From Lolium rigidum (Eukaryota > Streptophyta > Magnoliopsida > Poales > Poaceae): 64,000 bases of DNA. The notes beneath the pieces are model-generated. The model made no database searches, had not been told where the DNA came from, and saw only the letters and a list, made by a program, of their open reading frames with translations. How positions within the stretch are numbered: position 1 is the first letter of the stretch; each line of letters opens with the position of its first letter. The translations under genes and the position numbers were made by a program. The DNA lies in NCBI RefSeq assembly GCF_022539505.1, contig NC_061508.1, forward strand, positions 59,316,033-59,380,032, given 5' to 3'. Shown in pieces: positions 34,916 to 48,656 of the stretch.

Positions 34916-37900
34916 GTGTTTGGTTGCCTGGGCCGAATTCTTGCATATCTACGCCAACGAGATGGGAGGCATTGCGCGTCGCGAACGGGTCATGGGCCAC
35001 TTTTCGCAGGTCGTTTGGTGGCCTGTGCGGCCTTTTGCGCGCCGGAGAAGGAACCCAGACCCCATCGTTTGGTTGCCCGTTTCCAGCCCATTCTTCCCAG
35101 GTCGTGCAACCCATAGCCTGTTTGGTTGTAGATAGCTCAGTGCTGTGGTAACCCCTTCACTTAGAGTGGTGAGGTTACCCAGTATTGAATAACAACACAC
35201 ATCAGATTCAGTTGATCAGAAGAGATGTTGGTAATACACAACAACTAGTACTTAGTGGGCGATACATCACGAACGAAGCAACTACTTCGTGATGCATCAC
35301 AGGTTCGTCACGAGGGGTTAGTATATACCACCTGGAATAAGTTCATCATTACAAATCGGGGATCAGGTTGTAGCAAGTCCTAGCTAATGGAGGGATACAA
35401 GATCACCTCCCAAAATCAGCGGATCATGGGAAGGAAGCAGAAGCACTAAGCAGGAAACTGGTTGCGGAGCCAGGTCCTAAGCCAGCTTCTCCTCTCCAGT
35501 GGCTGCATCTTATAGTAGACGGCATACTCAGCTTCATTGTCTGCAATGAAGTCGATAATCCTGACCAGCAAGTTAGGCTGGAACAGCTGCGCCTTGTAGA
35601 CGAACCGGGGAGTGAAGATCGTCTTCATCTGAGCGTAGTTGGTGATCGGGGTGCCGATGTACTGACGATGCTTCGGGTACCGCTGCAATCGACAAGGAAC
35701 ACCTGTTAGTGCGGACGACATTGACATGTACATACTTTCAGATCTGTGCAGGAGCTCAATGAGGATTCGTACCAGGATGTACTCGTCCGCCACCCCTTCA
35801 TCACCGCCGTAGAAGCAGCAACCATCTTCGCTCCAGTTCAGAATGCGATCGGATTTCATCTTCATGATGACGCTCCACTTCGTCCTCCAGTTTCTGATGT
35901 GGTTGTACAGCTGAAGAGTGGTGACATGTACGCCGGCGAATGCAAGAACATCCGCAGCTACCTTCTTCATCTGCTGCTCATTGAATCCCATGTTGAAGTA
36001 GACGCCGCTACGGACGAGCTGAACCAACCGGTTCAACACAAACTCTGATAGTTCAGGTTTTCAAACCATGACTGGTTTGCTTGCTATTAGAGATGACTGA
36101 GCATTCACAGTTGACGCAGACAGATCAGGGGAGCTCAAATGTATGATCGCCTACATAACAAACACTAGCAGATCAATGAACTACCACATGGACATCCTTA
36201 AGCACTAGCACATCTATGAACTACCCGTACGGCAGTACCACATCAAAGAACAACGAGGTAGGTAAGATCGGTCTTACAGTCAAAGGAGCCACACGCAACA
36301 CCGAGGTAGGGGAAACATGGGACCCTAGCGAAGATGCAGGCAGCACCACCATCCCAGTGGAAGATGCAGGTAGCACCACCGTTCCTGTCATAGAGTCAGA
36401 TGGAACATGGAAAACCTCCAGAACCTCCACCGGCGACGAAGGAATGTCCTACAATAGATTCGTTCAGACCCCAGTTATGTACCCAAAAGATCTAGATCTA
36501 AGACTAGGGTTTGCGGAAGCTTACCACAACCGAAGTTATAGACGCAGACGAAGAAGACGACCATCCTCCGCGGCCAGTAGCCGCCGTCGCCGACCGTGCG
36601 GGTGAGGTAGAGCCGGCCATGTCGCTAGATCGGGGATGCTGGATGAGCTCGAAATGAGGGAAAATGGGGGATTTGAATTTGCCGGTGAGAGAGCCGCCCC
36701 TATATACGGTGGCGAAAATTCAAGCGCGGCGACCGAATTCATGGCGCCGAGATTTCGCAGTCCCGCGCGAGCTCCCGCCATCTCCCGCGGTGGCTCTGCA
36801 AGGACGTCGCGTTCTCCACTTCTGCGGAAACGAGGTGGCTCGCTAGAAACGGCCAAACTGAGGGTTCCTCCAGGACCTGGCCCGAGCGTGCTTTAAGAAC
36901 CGGTTGCTGCAAGAACGCGACGTCGACCAGATAACCAAACAGACTGAAAAAAACTGGATCAATACGAGCCAATGAGCATGCAGACTACCAAACGCACCCT
37001 ATACTGCTGCTAGCCGTGGGTTAGGCAGCGCCCGAGGAGATCCTGGTGCAGTCGGGCGAGCGCGCTTATGCGTCCAGGCGCTGGCCCTGTGTGCGCACGC
37101 CATGGACGGAGGCCGACAGCGAGGCAACGATTCCACGCCTCCATGGTTAATTCCACACCTCCGCGGTCGATTTCGCTCCTTTGTGGGCGATTCCGCACTT
37201 CGTTGCATGAATGTGGGCAGTGGTCAGCGGATTGGAGCTGGCGGGGCGCGAAAATTTCTTGGCGAGCGGAGGCATGCGCGCGGAGCGGAGAAGTGCGGAC
37301 GAGGTTGGCCGTCGGCGGTTAAGCGTGTTATGCGAGGTGGACATCTGGTCCTGGCTCCTGGTGCGGTCGGGCGAGCGCGCTTGCGCGTCCTAGCGCTGGC
37401 CCTGCGCCAGCATGAGGGGTGAGCCTGGCAAAGGAGCCGCAGGTGGCATGGAAGACGTAGGGCGACGCGGCCGGCCGTACATGGCATCCATCATGAGCTG
37501 AATCAGCAACAGCAAGAACGAGGACGACCGAACGGAGAGCATCTGGCTAGAGCTGTGGACAGCTCTCTCGGGCGGACAGAGGAACGCTGGCGCATTTCGG
37601 AGGGCTAAAATATTATTTAGGTGTGTCCATTTGCCTCGGTCCGCTGCTGCGAAAATGGTCATGCGTCTGTGTTGCGTCGGGATGGCTCTAGCGGGCCGAC
37701 ATATTTCCGGCGCCAGCAAGTTTAGGTTTAGAAAATTCAGAAAACAGGTTGTAGCTTTAAATTGGTTTAAATTTACACGAAATTATAGCCTCAAATTGGC
37801 CAATTGTTTGGCGAAGGTTTCAGTCGCCCAGGAGCTGGCTAAACACTTCTGCTCCGGTGCTCCTCCCCTGGAAAAATTCTGGGTGCGTTGAACACAACAA

Positions 37901-38360
37901 CGGTTGAGATCTATTCATATGTAAGCGGGGATACAATCATAATTTCAGTGTAGGTCCACCGTCAATACAACCTTGTACATGCCCATATGACCAACGTTGT
38001 GTTGTACCTCGTTTTTGTACGACGTAGGGCTGTACTTAGACGAATGAGATCGTTAACTGATCAACATGACCTCTTTTTTTCTTACGCGAGGTACACATAC
38101 CGTATCAATACAGATGGTATGTATGGACTGGATATAGGTTTCGGTGGATCCAACACAGAAAAAATAACCAATTATTACCTTTTGACTTCGTTTAGGGGGG
38201 AGCACCGGAGCAAGGCTCCTGGCTAAAAAAGTGAACCCGATGACCAAAAATTTGGCAGGGGTCCAAAGAGTTGGCGTTAATCCAAACGAAAGCCTAGGCC
38301 TGTGGTCAACGCCAAAAATTTGGTTGGGTAGTACCCGGCTCCAATCCAAACAGACCCTAA
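34910..38360. mobile_element. DNA-transposon-rich insert between GT47-B and AKR-B
   Basis: This stretch has no counterpart in block A. It shows several nested 'TGTTTGGTTG' type ends: GGGGCGTGTTTGGTTGCC at 34914, GCCTGTTTGGTTGTAG at 35117, ATAACCAAACAGAC at 36931, CTACCAAACGCACCC at 36986 and CCAATCCAAACAGACCC at 38340. These look like terminal repeats of PIF/Harbinger- or hAT-like elements inserted in each other. Exact boundaries and target duplications could not be settled. Bases 37000-38200 are GC-rich to mixed and contain no recognised gene. Confidence 0.5.
35446..36620 (-). CDS. Myb/SANT-like DNA-binding protein, probably transposon-derived
   Basis: A four-exon minus-strand model fits: 36620-36525, 36448-36278, 36042-35773 and 35682-35446, all with GT-AG introns in phase 0, giving about 257 residues. 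Exon 3 has the Myb/SANT-like (Myb_DNA-bind_3) pattern: 'FVLNRLVQLVRSGVYFN', 'VAADVLAF' and 'LYNHIRNWRTKWSVI'. It is followed after the last intron by 'PKHRQYIGTPITNYAQM', typical of this family in grasses. The first two exons are Ser/Thr/Val-rich and less certain. The last intron is 90 bases long and stop-free, so its retention would keep the frame. Such genes are numerous in grass genomes and often lie in PIF/Harbinger-type elements. A role in transposon-end binding is possible but not shown. Confidence 0.6.
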
Positions 38361-38560
38361 GTTCCCGGCCTAATCGGCTTGCAGTGGGCCGATCGACGGA
38401 GAGGCGCCTGACTGTGGGGAGGTGGCCGATCAGTGTGTGGAGTGCCGACTGAGTCGCACAAACGAAAAAATTTCAAAACACATAATATTTCTGTAATCTG
38501 TAAATTAATAAATAATTTATATTATTTTTTAAAAAATCGCCCAAAAGTCTAGGGTTGACT
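38361..38560. repeat. Right arm of the large inverted repeat
   Basis: Reverse-complement partner of 34735-34915. The AT-rich core matches best, and the 'CGACTCAGTC/CGACTTACTCAG' part matches loosely. Confidence 0.55.
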
Positions 38561-40079
38561 AAGAACCATATCAATTCCTAGTCGTCCAAAAAATAGCAAA
38601 ATCATTATTTAATAGTTGTGGCTAAATAACCTGATACAACTACACCAATCTCGGCGGGACATCCTACTATCCCAATACTCCCTCCACTTTCCATTTATGA
38701 CGCCTTTTAAGAGTTATGTTTGCTTAAGAAAATTATATGATCAAGTATATGAACATTATTTGCTGGAAATATGACAACACTAGAAAATATCTTCGGTACG
38801 ATGATATCAATTTTATATTATACAATCAAAAAATTGTATATTATGCCATAAATTACAAGTGCCTCGTCTACCAAGTTTTTGTCAGTTTTATAGTAGAACG
38901 TAAAACTTTTTTTCTCTCACTTTGATGGCCAGTGCATGGCACATGTTACCCACGTAATATATACTCGGCCGGTGCATGGTAGATGTCACTTTTTTCCATT
39001 GCATGTGCGAATTTGATTTTGATCATCATCGTCGGCTCTTTTGAAGGCTTCTAGAGCCACGATGATGGTGTTTCTAGCGAACATTTTTGGGCCACGCCCG
39101 CTGTTTTGATCTAGTTGACATTGCTCAATGCAGCCGTTTATGGTTTGGATGATGAATCTCGATGTCAGCTTCTGGTATTTTTCGACAAATCGTACCCTTT
39201 GGATAAACTATTGTCTCAACTCATCGGCAAAAAAAAAACATTTTGGAATCTGACCCCTAAGTTTGGCACCAATGGGGATGTGGAGCCGAAACTGTGCCAA
39301 TTGGCGTCAATATTTTCTATCCCCAAAGCAAAGTCAAACTAGGTTGACACTAATATCATTGGTGTAGAACCACTTGAATTTTTTTGTAAAATTTAATTGA
39401 CGTCAAATCGAATTTCTTTGGCACTGACCTGCATAATTTCAGCTTCATTCTCAGGGGTCAGATTTCTAAATAGTTTCATCGAGCGATCAAGTGAGGCATT
39501 AATTTTGTCTCGGGATCAGCTTTATTAAAAAAAAAGCACGAGCTTCTCCCTTCAAGAAAAATGTGTGCTACGTTAGATTATTTGTTACTCGTAATTGTGG
39601 GCTATTATTTAGTACAAAATGATAAATGTAAGCAAACTAATTTAATGTTTCTGAACTTTGAATAAACATTAAACGAAGCCAATAATAATACGAGGCGAAA
39701 CCATGGTACATGGATTAATAAAATATAACCCTTCCTCAAGCGTTCACTGCCCAACTGACTAGGGCCTTGTGCTTGTAGACAAATGTTGTAATGATGGGGG
39801 TGGCATCATTTTGACAGCATCTGGAGCTGCAGTTTTAGTCTCCAACAGACCTCAATAGTGATATAGCATAACTTTATGAGACATATCGATGCAGAAAATA
39901 TGATACAGCACATAACAGACTTCACATAAACATAGTGCCAACATTAATGAATCACACATATGCTTCTAAACTCCTGATAAGAATAACATGAAACAAATAC
40001 GGAGTAATAATAATACCAAACTACATCATGTTACGTTAATCAAAACAATTACCTCTGAACAGTCCTTGCCTGGCTAGGC
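38561..40079. other. Unassigned intergenic DNA
   Basis: AT-rich. A Stowaway-like left end (ATACTCCCTCCACTTTCC) is at 38676 without a clear right end. A plus-strand frame at 39115-39342 ('LNAAVYGLDDESRCQLLVFF') is not recognised. Nothing else is supported. Confidence 0.3.
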
Positions 40080-40327
40080 AGCGGCCTTGCGTTTCTTTGA
40101 TGACAGGTCAATTCTTGCATCAGGTGGGGAGTCATCTAATTCCACACTGCAGCAGCACCGCACTTCCACACGTATATATCGCCCCGATAATGAGAATACA
40201 GAACGTTGTGTTGTAGAGTTTTATACACGAACAGTCGGAGATATAGAGTGACACTACATTTAGCATCTTTGACAAACACATCAAAGCATCGAGGGTTCCC
40301 TCTCAGATCTTTGACATGTTGTCGTGA

Positions 40328-41662
40328 GAGCATCTCCACCAGCGGTCTCCATAGTGGCTCCGACAGCCTTTTGAGGGCTGGTGTCATTTTTGGGTTCGCA
40401 CCGGTCCGCTCCAAAAGGCGTCGGCTAGTTTTCAAGCCCAATAGAATCGCCGGTAACCCCATACCGGCCCATTCACGAAAGGCGCGAATCGGGCGCGCCG
40501 GCACCTTGTGGCACGGTGGTTTTCGCGGGTGGGGGCGCCTGCGAGAGGACGCGATGGTTCGTATTGGCCTCGACGCGGGAATGTTGGTCATCGGCGTTTA
40601 ATGGTCTGAGGTCTCCCGCGCGGAAACCGAGGTGGCGACGAGCGCATCGACTGGCCACGCGGCGTCCACTCGCCTACACCACCGTAAAAGCGAGTATTTG
40701 GCACCCTATTTAGTACGTACGCCATCCACCGCCGCAGTACTATCCTCTCATCTCCACCGCCGCCGCCGCCGCGCTAGTCTCTCCTCGCCACCTGAAAAAT
40801 GCCGCGCCGTCTTAAGACAACGTACTCCATGCTTGGCCTCAACGGCGGCGGGCTGGCTGCAGCGCCTCCACCACCACCGCAGCCGGAGCCGCAACCCGAC
40901 GCGGACTACAGCTCCGACGATGTAGTGAACCCACGGTCCGCAGTGTGGCACGAGGCCTACGTCGCAGACGCGGAAGCTGAGGCTGCAGAGTAGGCGGCGC
41001 AGTGGGGCGAGCAGCCACAGGCCCCCGCAGACCCAAACCAGGCGGCGATCCTGGCGTTGTTGAACGCGCATCGCTTCCGGAGGTTGAAGGAGGAGCCGTG
41101 GGAGTTCGTCAACGACGCGAACCTCGAGCACGCCCTCGAGATCTCGCGCCATCGAGTGGCCACGGAGGAGGCGGGACGCCTCCTCATGGAGGCGGAGCGA
41201 CAGAAGCTCATCGCAACTATGAGACGTTCGCCCGCGAGCAAGCGAGGCGCGCCGAGAACGAGGCTTCTCGTCAAAGGCTGGCAGCGGGCACAGCGCCGCC
41301 GGCAAGCTCATGCGATGCTAGCTGCCATGCTCCACCGCCAGATGCGCGAAGCAAGGACCGAGAGGCGAGCACAGATGCAGGCGGCAAAGGTGAAGAACGA
41401 CGACGAGGCAGGCCCATCGCGCGCCCCAACCGACGGCCAGTAGATTAGGGTTAAGTTTAAGTTTTATTTAAGTTTAAATTCGAGTAAATTTTATATAAAT
41501 TTCTTATGAATTTTGGTTTTAAAGTTCATTCCAAGTTTCAAATTCTACGGAGGCGTCGGTGTGGGAGCAGCATCCCAAATGGAGAATGCTCTGGTAACGC
41601 CTCCATACGGCAGTGCCGGCGCCCCGCCGACACCTATTTGAGAGTCGCCGGTGGAGATGCTC
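40328..41662. mobile_element. PIF/Harbinger-like element upstream of AKR-B
   Basis: The inverted ends are GAGCATCTCCACCAGCGG and TCGCCGGTGGAGATGCTC. It is flanked by TGA (40325-40327 and 41663-41665), and alignment with block A shows it is an insertion. It is 1335 bases with no transposase domain, so it is non-autonomous. It encodes a short charged frame (next entry). TGA is a variant of the usual TWA target. Confidence 0.75.
40799..41443 (+). pseudogene. Transposon-internal ORF with one in-frame stop
   Basis: ATG at 40799 opens a frame with an Ala/Pro-rich start ('NGGGLAAAPPPPP'). It stops at 40991-40993, and the same frame continues openly to 41443 ('EPWEFVNDANLEHALEISRH', then an Arg/Glu/Ala-rich helical tail). 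The continuity suggests a formerly single protein of about 214 residues. It looks like the small charged ORFs common in non-autonomous grass DNA transposons. No function assigned. Confidence 0.5.
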
Positions 41663-41860
41663 TGATGTGATTCCCTCCATGTGGTAGAGAGCGAGCTCAT
41701 CACTGACGTGCTTCATCTTCCCTCTTTCATCTGGAAGTAAAAGGTGCGTCTCAGACGGTACATCCAAAAAAATCATACTCTGTCCCTGCTTAAGATACTC
41801 CCAAGTTGAGCTACACTGCATATGCTCACTCGCCACTAGTCACTACTCGTCAGCGGCGCC

Positions 41861-44868
<3,008 letters not shown>

Positions 44869-45934
44869 TACTACAAAAGACATGACAGACAGTGAATATG
44901 TGAGAACTAAATGGTGCAGTCTGTACCTTGTGAACGTTCCACGCTAAATAATGTAGTGCAAATAAGAAAAGTGCAATGTCTCCAGGAACCATGTAAATTT
45001 ATGTCTGCTCATATAACAGAAGACTGGGGCTGTAAGGCACACTTTGGCTCGCAAGTTTGCAATATTTGAGAAAGTTTGGATGGTACAAATATGAAATATG
45101 TAAGAAAGATTGAACATACAGAATAGCAGCGCCTGAATATAGGGGTGGGGGTAGATTGCTTAAACTTTTACCCTGTGATAGGACACATATTTCAAACAAG
45201 CATCGAGTAGTACACACATGGAGCCGCATGCATGGTTCTGACAGATATTTGTCATTGTAAAATGTGCGCAGCATGTAAACTATGAAATCACAAAATTTTA
45301 TCATGTTTACTCTCATGAACACGAGTGGCATGCACATCTGACATCCTCGGCTCCACATGCTTTTGGTTCTCTCTTCCATAAGTAGAGCAGCTGCAGTAGC
45401 TTTCACAGACAGATGATTGCAGTCCAGTCCAAAGACATATGACCCAAATTTCATTTACTAACACAATTTTATTATCTGATATATCAAAGAGCCATCAGGC
45501 ACCTGCATTACGGTTTGCAGTCCTGCACTGGATAAGCAGCAACTCTGGTGTGAGAATGGGTAAGTTTGCAATGAAATGACTAAATCAATGTTGATTATAG
45601 CAAAGGCTAACCAGGTTGGTTAAGAGCCAATGGGGAGCTCTAAGCCTCTAACAACCCAACGGATACCTACCACTGACTCCATGTGAATGTATTTGAAGGC
45701 CTGTCTGTTGCACTGCTTCCGGACAATCAATACTCCAGAGGAAGAGCAGGAGCATGGTACACCAGAGGCTTTTGTATCAACTCCAAATAATTCATTTCAT
45801 TATTGCCTCTTTAATCTCCTACTTATTGACTCTGACTAGCTCTATTCTTTCCAACTGCAAGAATAATTCAGCACCATTGAATATCAGTTCAAATAATCTT
45901 CAAATGTCCAAACATTATCTGAATTTCCATAGAT
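44869..45934. other. 3' flank of AKR-B and intergenic DNA
   Basis: The first few hundred bases probably include the AKR 3' untranslated region. A 151-residue minus-strand frame (45454-44999) has no recognisable domain and is likely chance. No other gene. Confidence 0.35.
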
Positions 45935-47155
45935 AATTTTTTTTCGAGAACCCGCAGGAGATCTGCGCGTCATTGTATTATGCTCGAAGAAGCGGACGAA
46001 GAGGTCCTTTACATCGTTGTTTACAACCGTAGGTAGCAAACAAAGATGCACCACCGAAAGAAAATGCCACACGGGGCCAAAAAAAAGGCCTAAGGCTACC
46101 AGCTAACTAATCTCTCTCGTAATCCCACTCCTACAAGCCAACCAAGCCCGCCACTCATCCGTGATCAAGTTAAGGGTGACCACCATGGATGTGCGCTTGC
46201 CCTCAAAGATCCTCGCATTACGCTCAAGCCAGATCATGCGCAGGGTGAGCATGATCAGCGAGTTTGCCTTCCTCCGCTCCGCCAGAACAAAGCAATGAGC
46301 AGCCTGAATTCACCAATCGTTGATGCCAATGGTGCCATCGGGTATGATGTCCAGCAGCCCCAAACGGGTGACCAGACCGGACCAGACTCCGCGCGCGAAA
46401 CCACAATGAAGAGATAGGTGGTCTAGCATCTCGCTAGCAGCATCACAGAGCGGACAGAGAGTGTGAGAGGGCAGTCCACGGCGCAGCCGAGGTCTGCCGT
46501 CCAACAGCGCCGGCGAAGAGCCAGCCAAGCGTGCAGCTTGTATTTGAGCGGTGCGAAGGAGCTCCATACAAGTTGCGCGCAAGGGAGGCCGCTCATGCCT
46601 TGGAAGAGCAAGCGGTACGCCGTGCGCGACGAGAACTGGCCGTCCCCTCGCTACTTCCATCGAAAGGAGTCAGGCGCAAGAGCGTCACCCCCACCGAACG
46701 GCACACCCCTGACCGCTGCCCAAAGCCTCAGGTATTGCACGACCACGTCAACCGTAAGCGTGCCCGTGATGTCGACAGCCCAGCTGTTGCCGGCCAGGCC
46801 ATCCTGAACGGTGCGGCGCCGCCGCACAGCCAGCCGGACAAACTAAGGTGGTCGGGCACGATGGCACCGGCCGTGAGACTGCCAAGCCAGGCATCCTCCC
46901 AAAACAAAACCGAGGCACCACCCCCAGCTCAATCCAAACAGAGGCGTTGAACAGCGCGAGGGAATCCTGGCACACTTGCACGCCGAGACCACTCCAGGGC
47001 TTGGAGCTCTCCGTCTTTTTAAGCCACACCCAACACGCGCGGAGGGCGACGTTCATCCGCCTCAGGTCATGCAAGCCCAGCCCGCCGAGGCTCTTGGGCT
47101 GGAAAACCAGGCTCCATGCTACGGCGCAACAGCCGCCTTGGGCATCATCCTTGAT
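45935..47155 (-). mobile_element. LINE fragment with poly-A tail
   Basis: On the minus strand the RT C-terminal region comes first ('LVFQPKSLGGLGLHDLRRMN', about 47090-47030). The zinc-binding region follows in another frame ('LCPLCDAASEMLDHLSLHC', about 46460-46400). The 3' untranslated part ends in a run of A (plus-strand T run at 45937-45944). Frameshifts separate the pieces and the 5' two-thirds are missing, consistent with 5'-truncated, decayed LINE insertion. No clear target duplication was found. Confidence 0.78.
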
Positions 47156-48244
47156 TGAAAATTCACATGCATAGCTTCTTGATTGAAAATTCATGCTCAT
47201 ATTGTTTCCATACCAAGGAAGTTTATACAGGATAAACTTCAACTTTATCCGTAGAGTATATGGGCTAATCAATTCTATTTCACAAGACCAATGGAACTAT
47301 CACTATGTTATGCTGATATGGAATAGAATACCTGAATTGCCTTTACAAGAGCAGAATGCTCCTGGTTGGACGCATTATATCTATTCATTTCTGAATGTCT
47401 CCCATTCTTTCTTTGCAGCCTGCTCTTGCAGGGATTACCCGTCCACGGAGTGTTGCATAGAGTTTCTGTACATGTCAGCATGCATAACAAACAAGTATTG
47501 AGAAAATACCAAACTAAGAGAGAGGAAAATACAAGAAGACAATATTACAGGTTCACGACACGATCTGCGATTCATGCTTGGATGAAAGGAACAAGCAACA
47601 AAAGTAAATACTGAAAGCGGTTGGAATATAAATAGGAAAACCAAGGCAAGAAGAGAGGTTTCCTTGACAAACTTGAATCTTCAGACATTCTAAAATAATA
47701 ATATCAAACTACAACAGTCAGTCAGTTATTTCATTTTGCTTAGTGAAATTTTGTATCTGCTGCTTGTACAATTGAGTAAAAAAATGTCATGTCAACACGT
47801 TTTGCATTTGTGAAAAAACATTATGTCTTTTTCAAATTGTGTAACCACGCTAGTGCATTTCAAAATGAAGAAAGGAACAGAGTGATAACCTCGATTTAAT
47901 TTGACTCCATTTATAATACTATGGTCTTGTGACCACAAATATTAGAGTGTTCAGAAGCATCTTATTCTGCAGATTCAAAAGTCTTTTCTAACAAATAATT
48001 CCATCCTCGAAGGTTACAGAATTTGATACCAGATGAAGTCAGTGGTATATATTAATGTAAATAAAAAGCCACGAGTATAATCTATCATGGTACTGCAAGC
48101 TGGTTTGGAGAAACTAAAAAGCAATGTAAAAGAAATTGCTCTACAAATACAAAATTTTCTCTCAGCTCCCAGGAAGGAAAAAATATCATGAGTCAAATCC
48201 CACACAGACCTGGAAGTTCTCGCTAATACAATAATAGCATAATG
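47156..48244. other. Unassigned intergenic DNA
   Basis: AT-rich, no gene seen. A short direct repeat (CTTGATTGAAAATTCA) occurs at about 47151 and 47179. Confidence 0.3.
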
Positions 48245-48339
48245 CTAGTACGAACTATCTTTTTTTTAATCGAACTACGGCGGGCTTACGCCAGCCTGAA
48301 CACTTTCATATATAACTCAAGAGTCTAGTACGAACTATC
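48245..48339 (-). mobile_element. Short retroposed insert with 15-bp target duplication
   Basis: The perfect direct repeat CTAGTACGAACTATC occurs at 48245-48259 and 48325-48339. Between them are 65 bases beginning with a T run on the plus strand (a poly-A tail on the minus strand). This is the hallmark of target-primed reverse transcription: a SINE or extremely truncated LINE 3' end. Confidence 0.8.
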
Positions 48340-48656
48340 ATCAGCCTACACCTTATAGGTGCAATATCTGATAAACTTTTGGTGACCATACACCTGGATG
48401 GATTAACCACAGAGCAAAGTTCAAGCTCATGGGGTTGGCTTCACTTGCAAGATTCTTCTCATATGGAAATTGAATCACATGAATTCACACTAATAAGCTG
48501 GGTTGTATGAATGTATCTGCTGACAAGCTTGTGAAGTGCTAACCATGTGAAGTCAGTGGCTCATTATCAGTATCCATCCATGTATTAGACCACAAAAGTC
48601 GGTCACCCTTTTTGGCCCAAAGTTTAACCCTGCAAATGGTCCAGTATGCCAGTATT

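Larger units (their letters stand above)
40080..41860 (+). promoter_or_regulatory. Upstream region of AKR-B, split by a transposon
   Basis: Bases 40080-40327 and 41666-41860 together match 12340-12808 upstream of AKR-A. The 1.3-kb element between them moves the distal part away from the gene, which could have altered its expression before the coding lesions arose. Confidence 0.45.
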
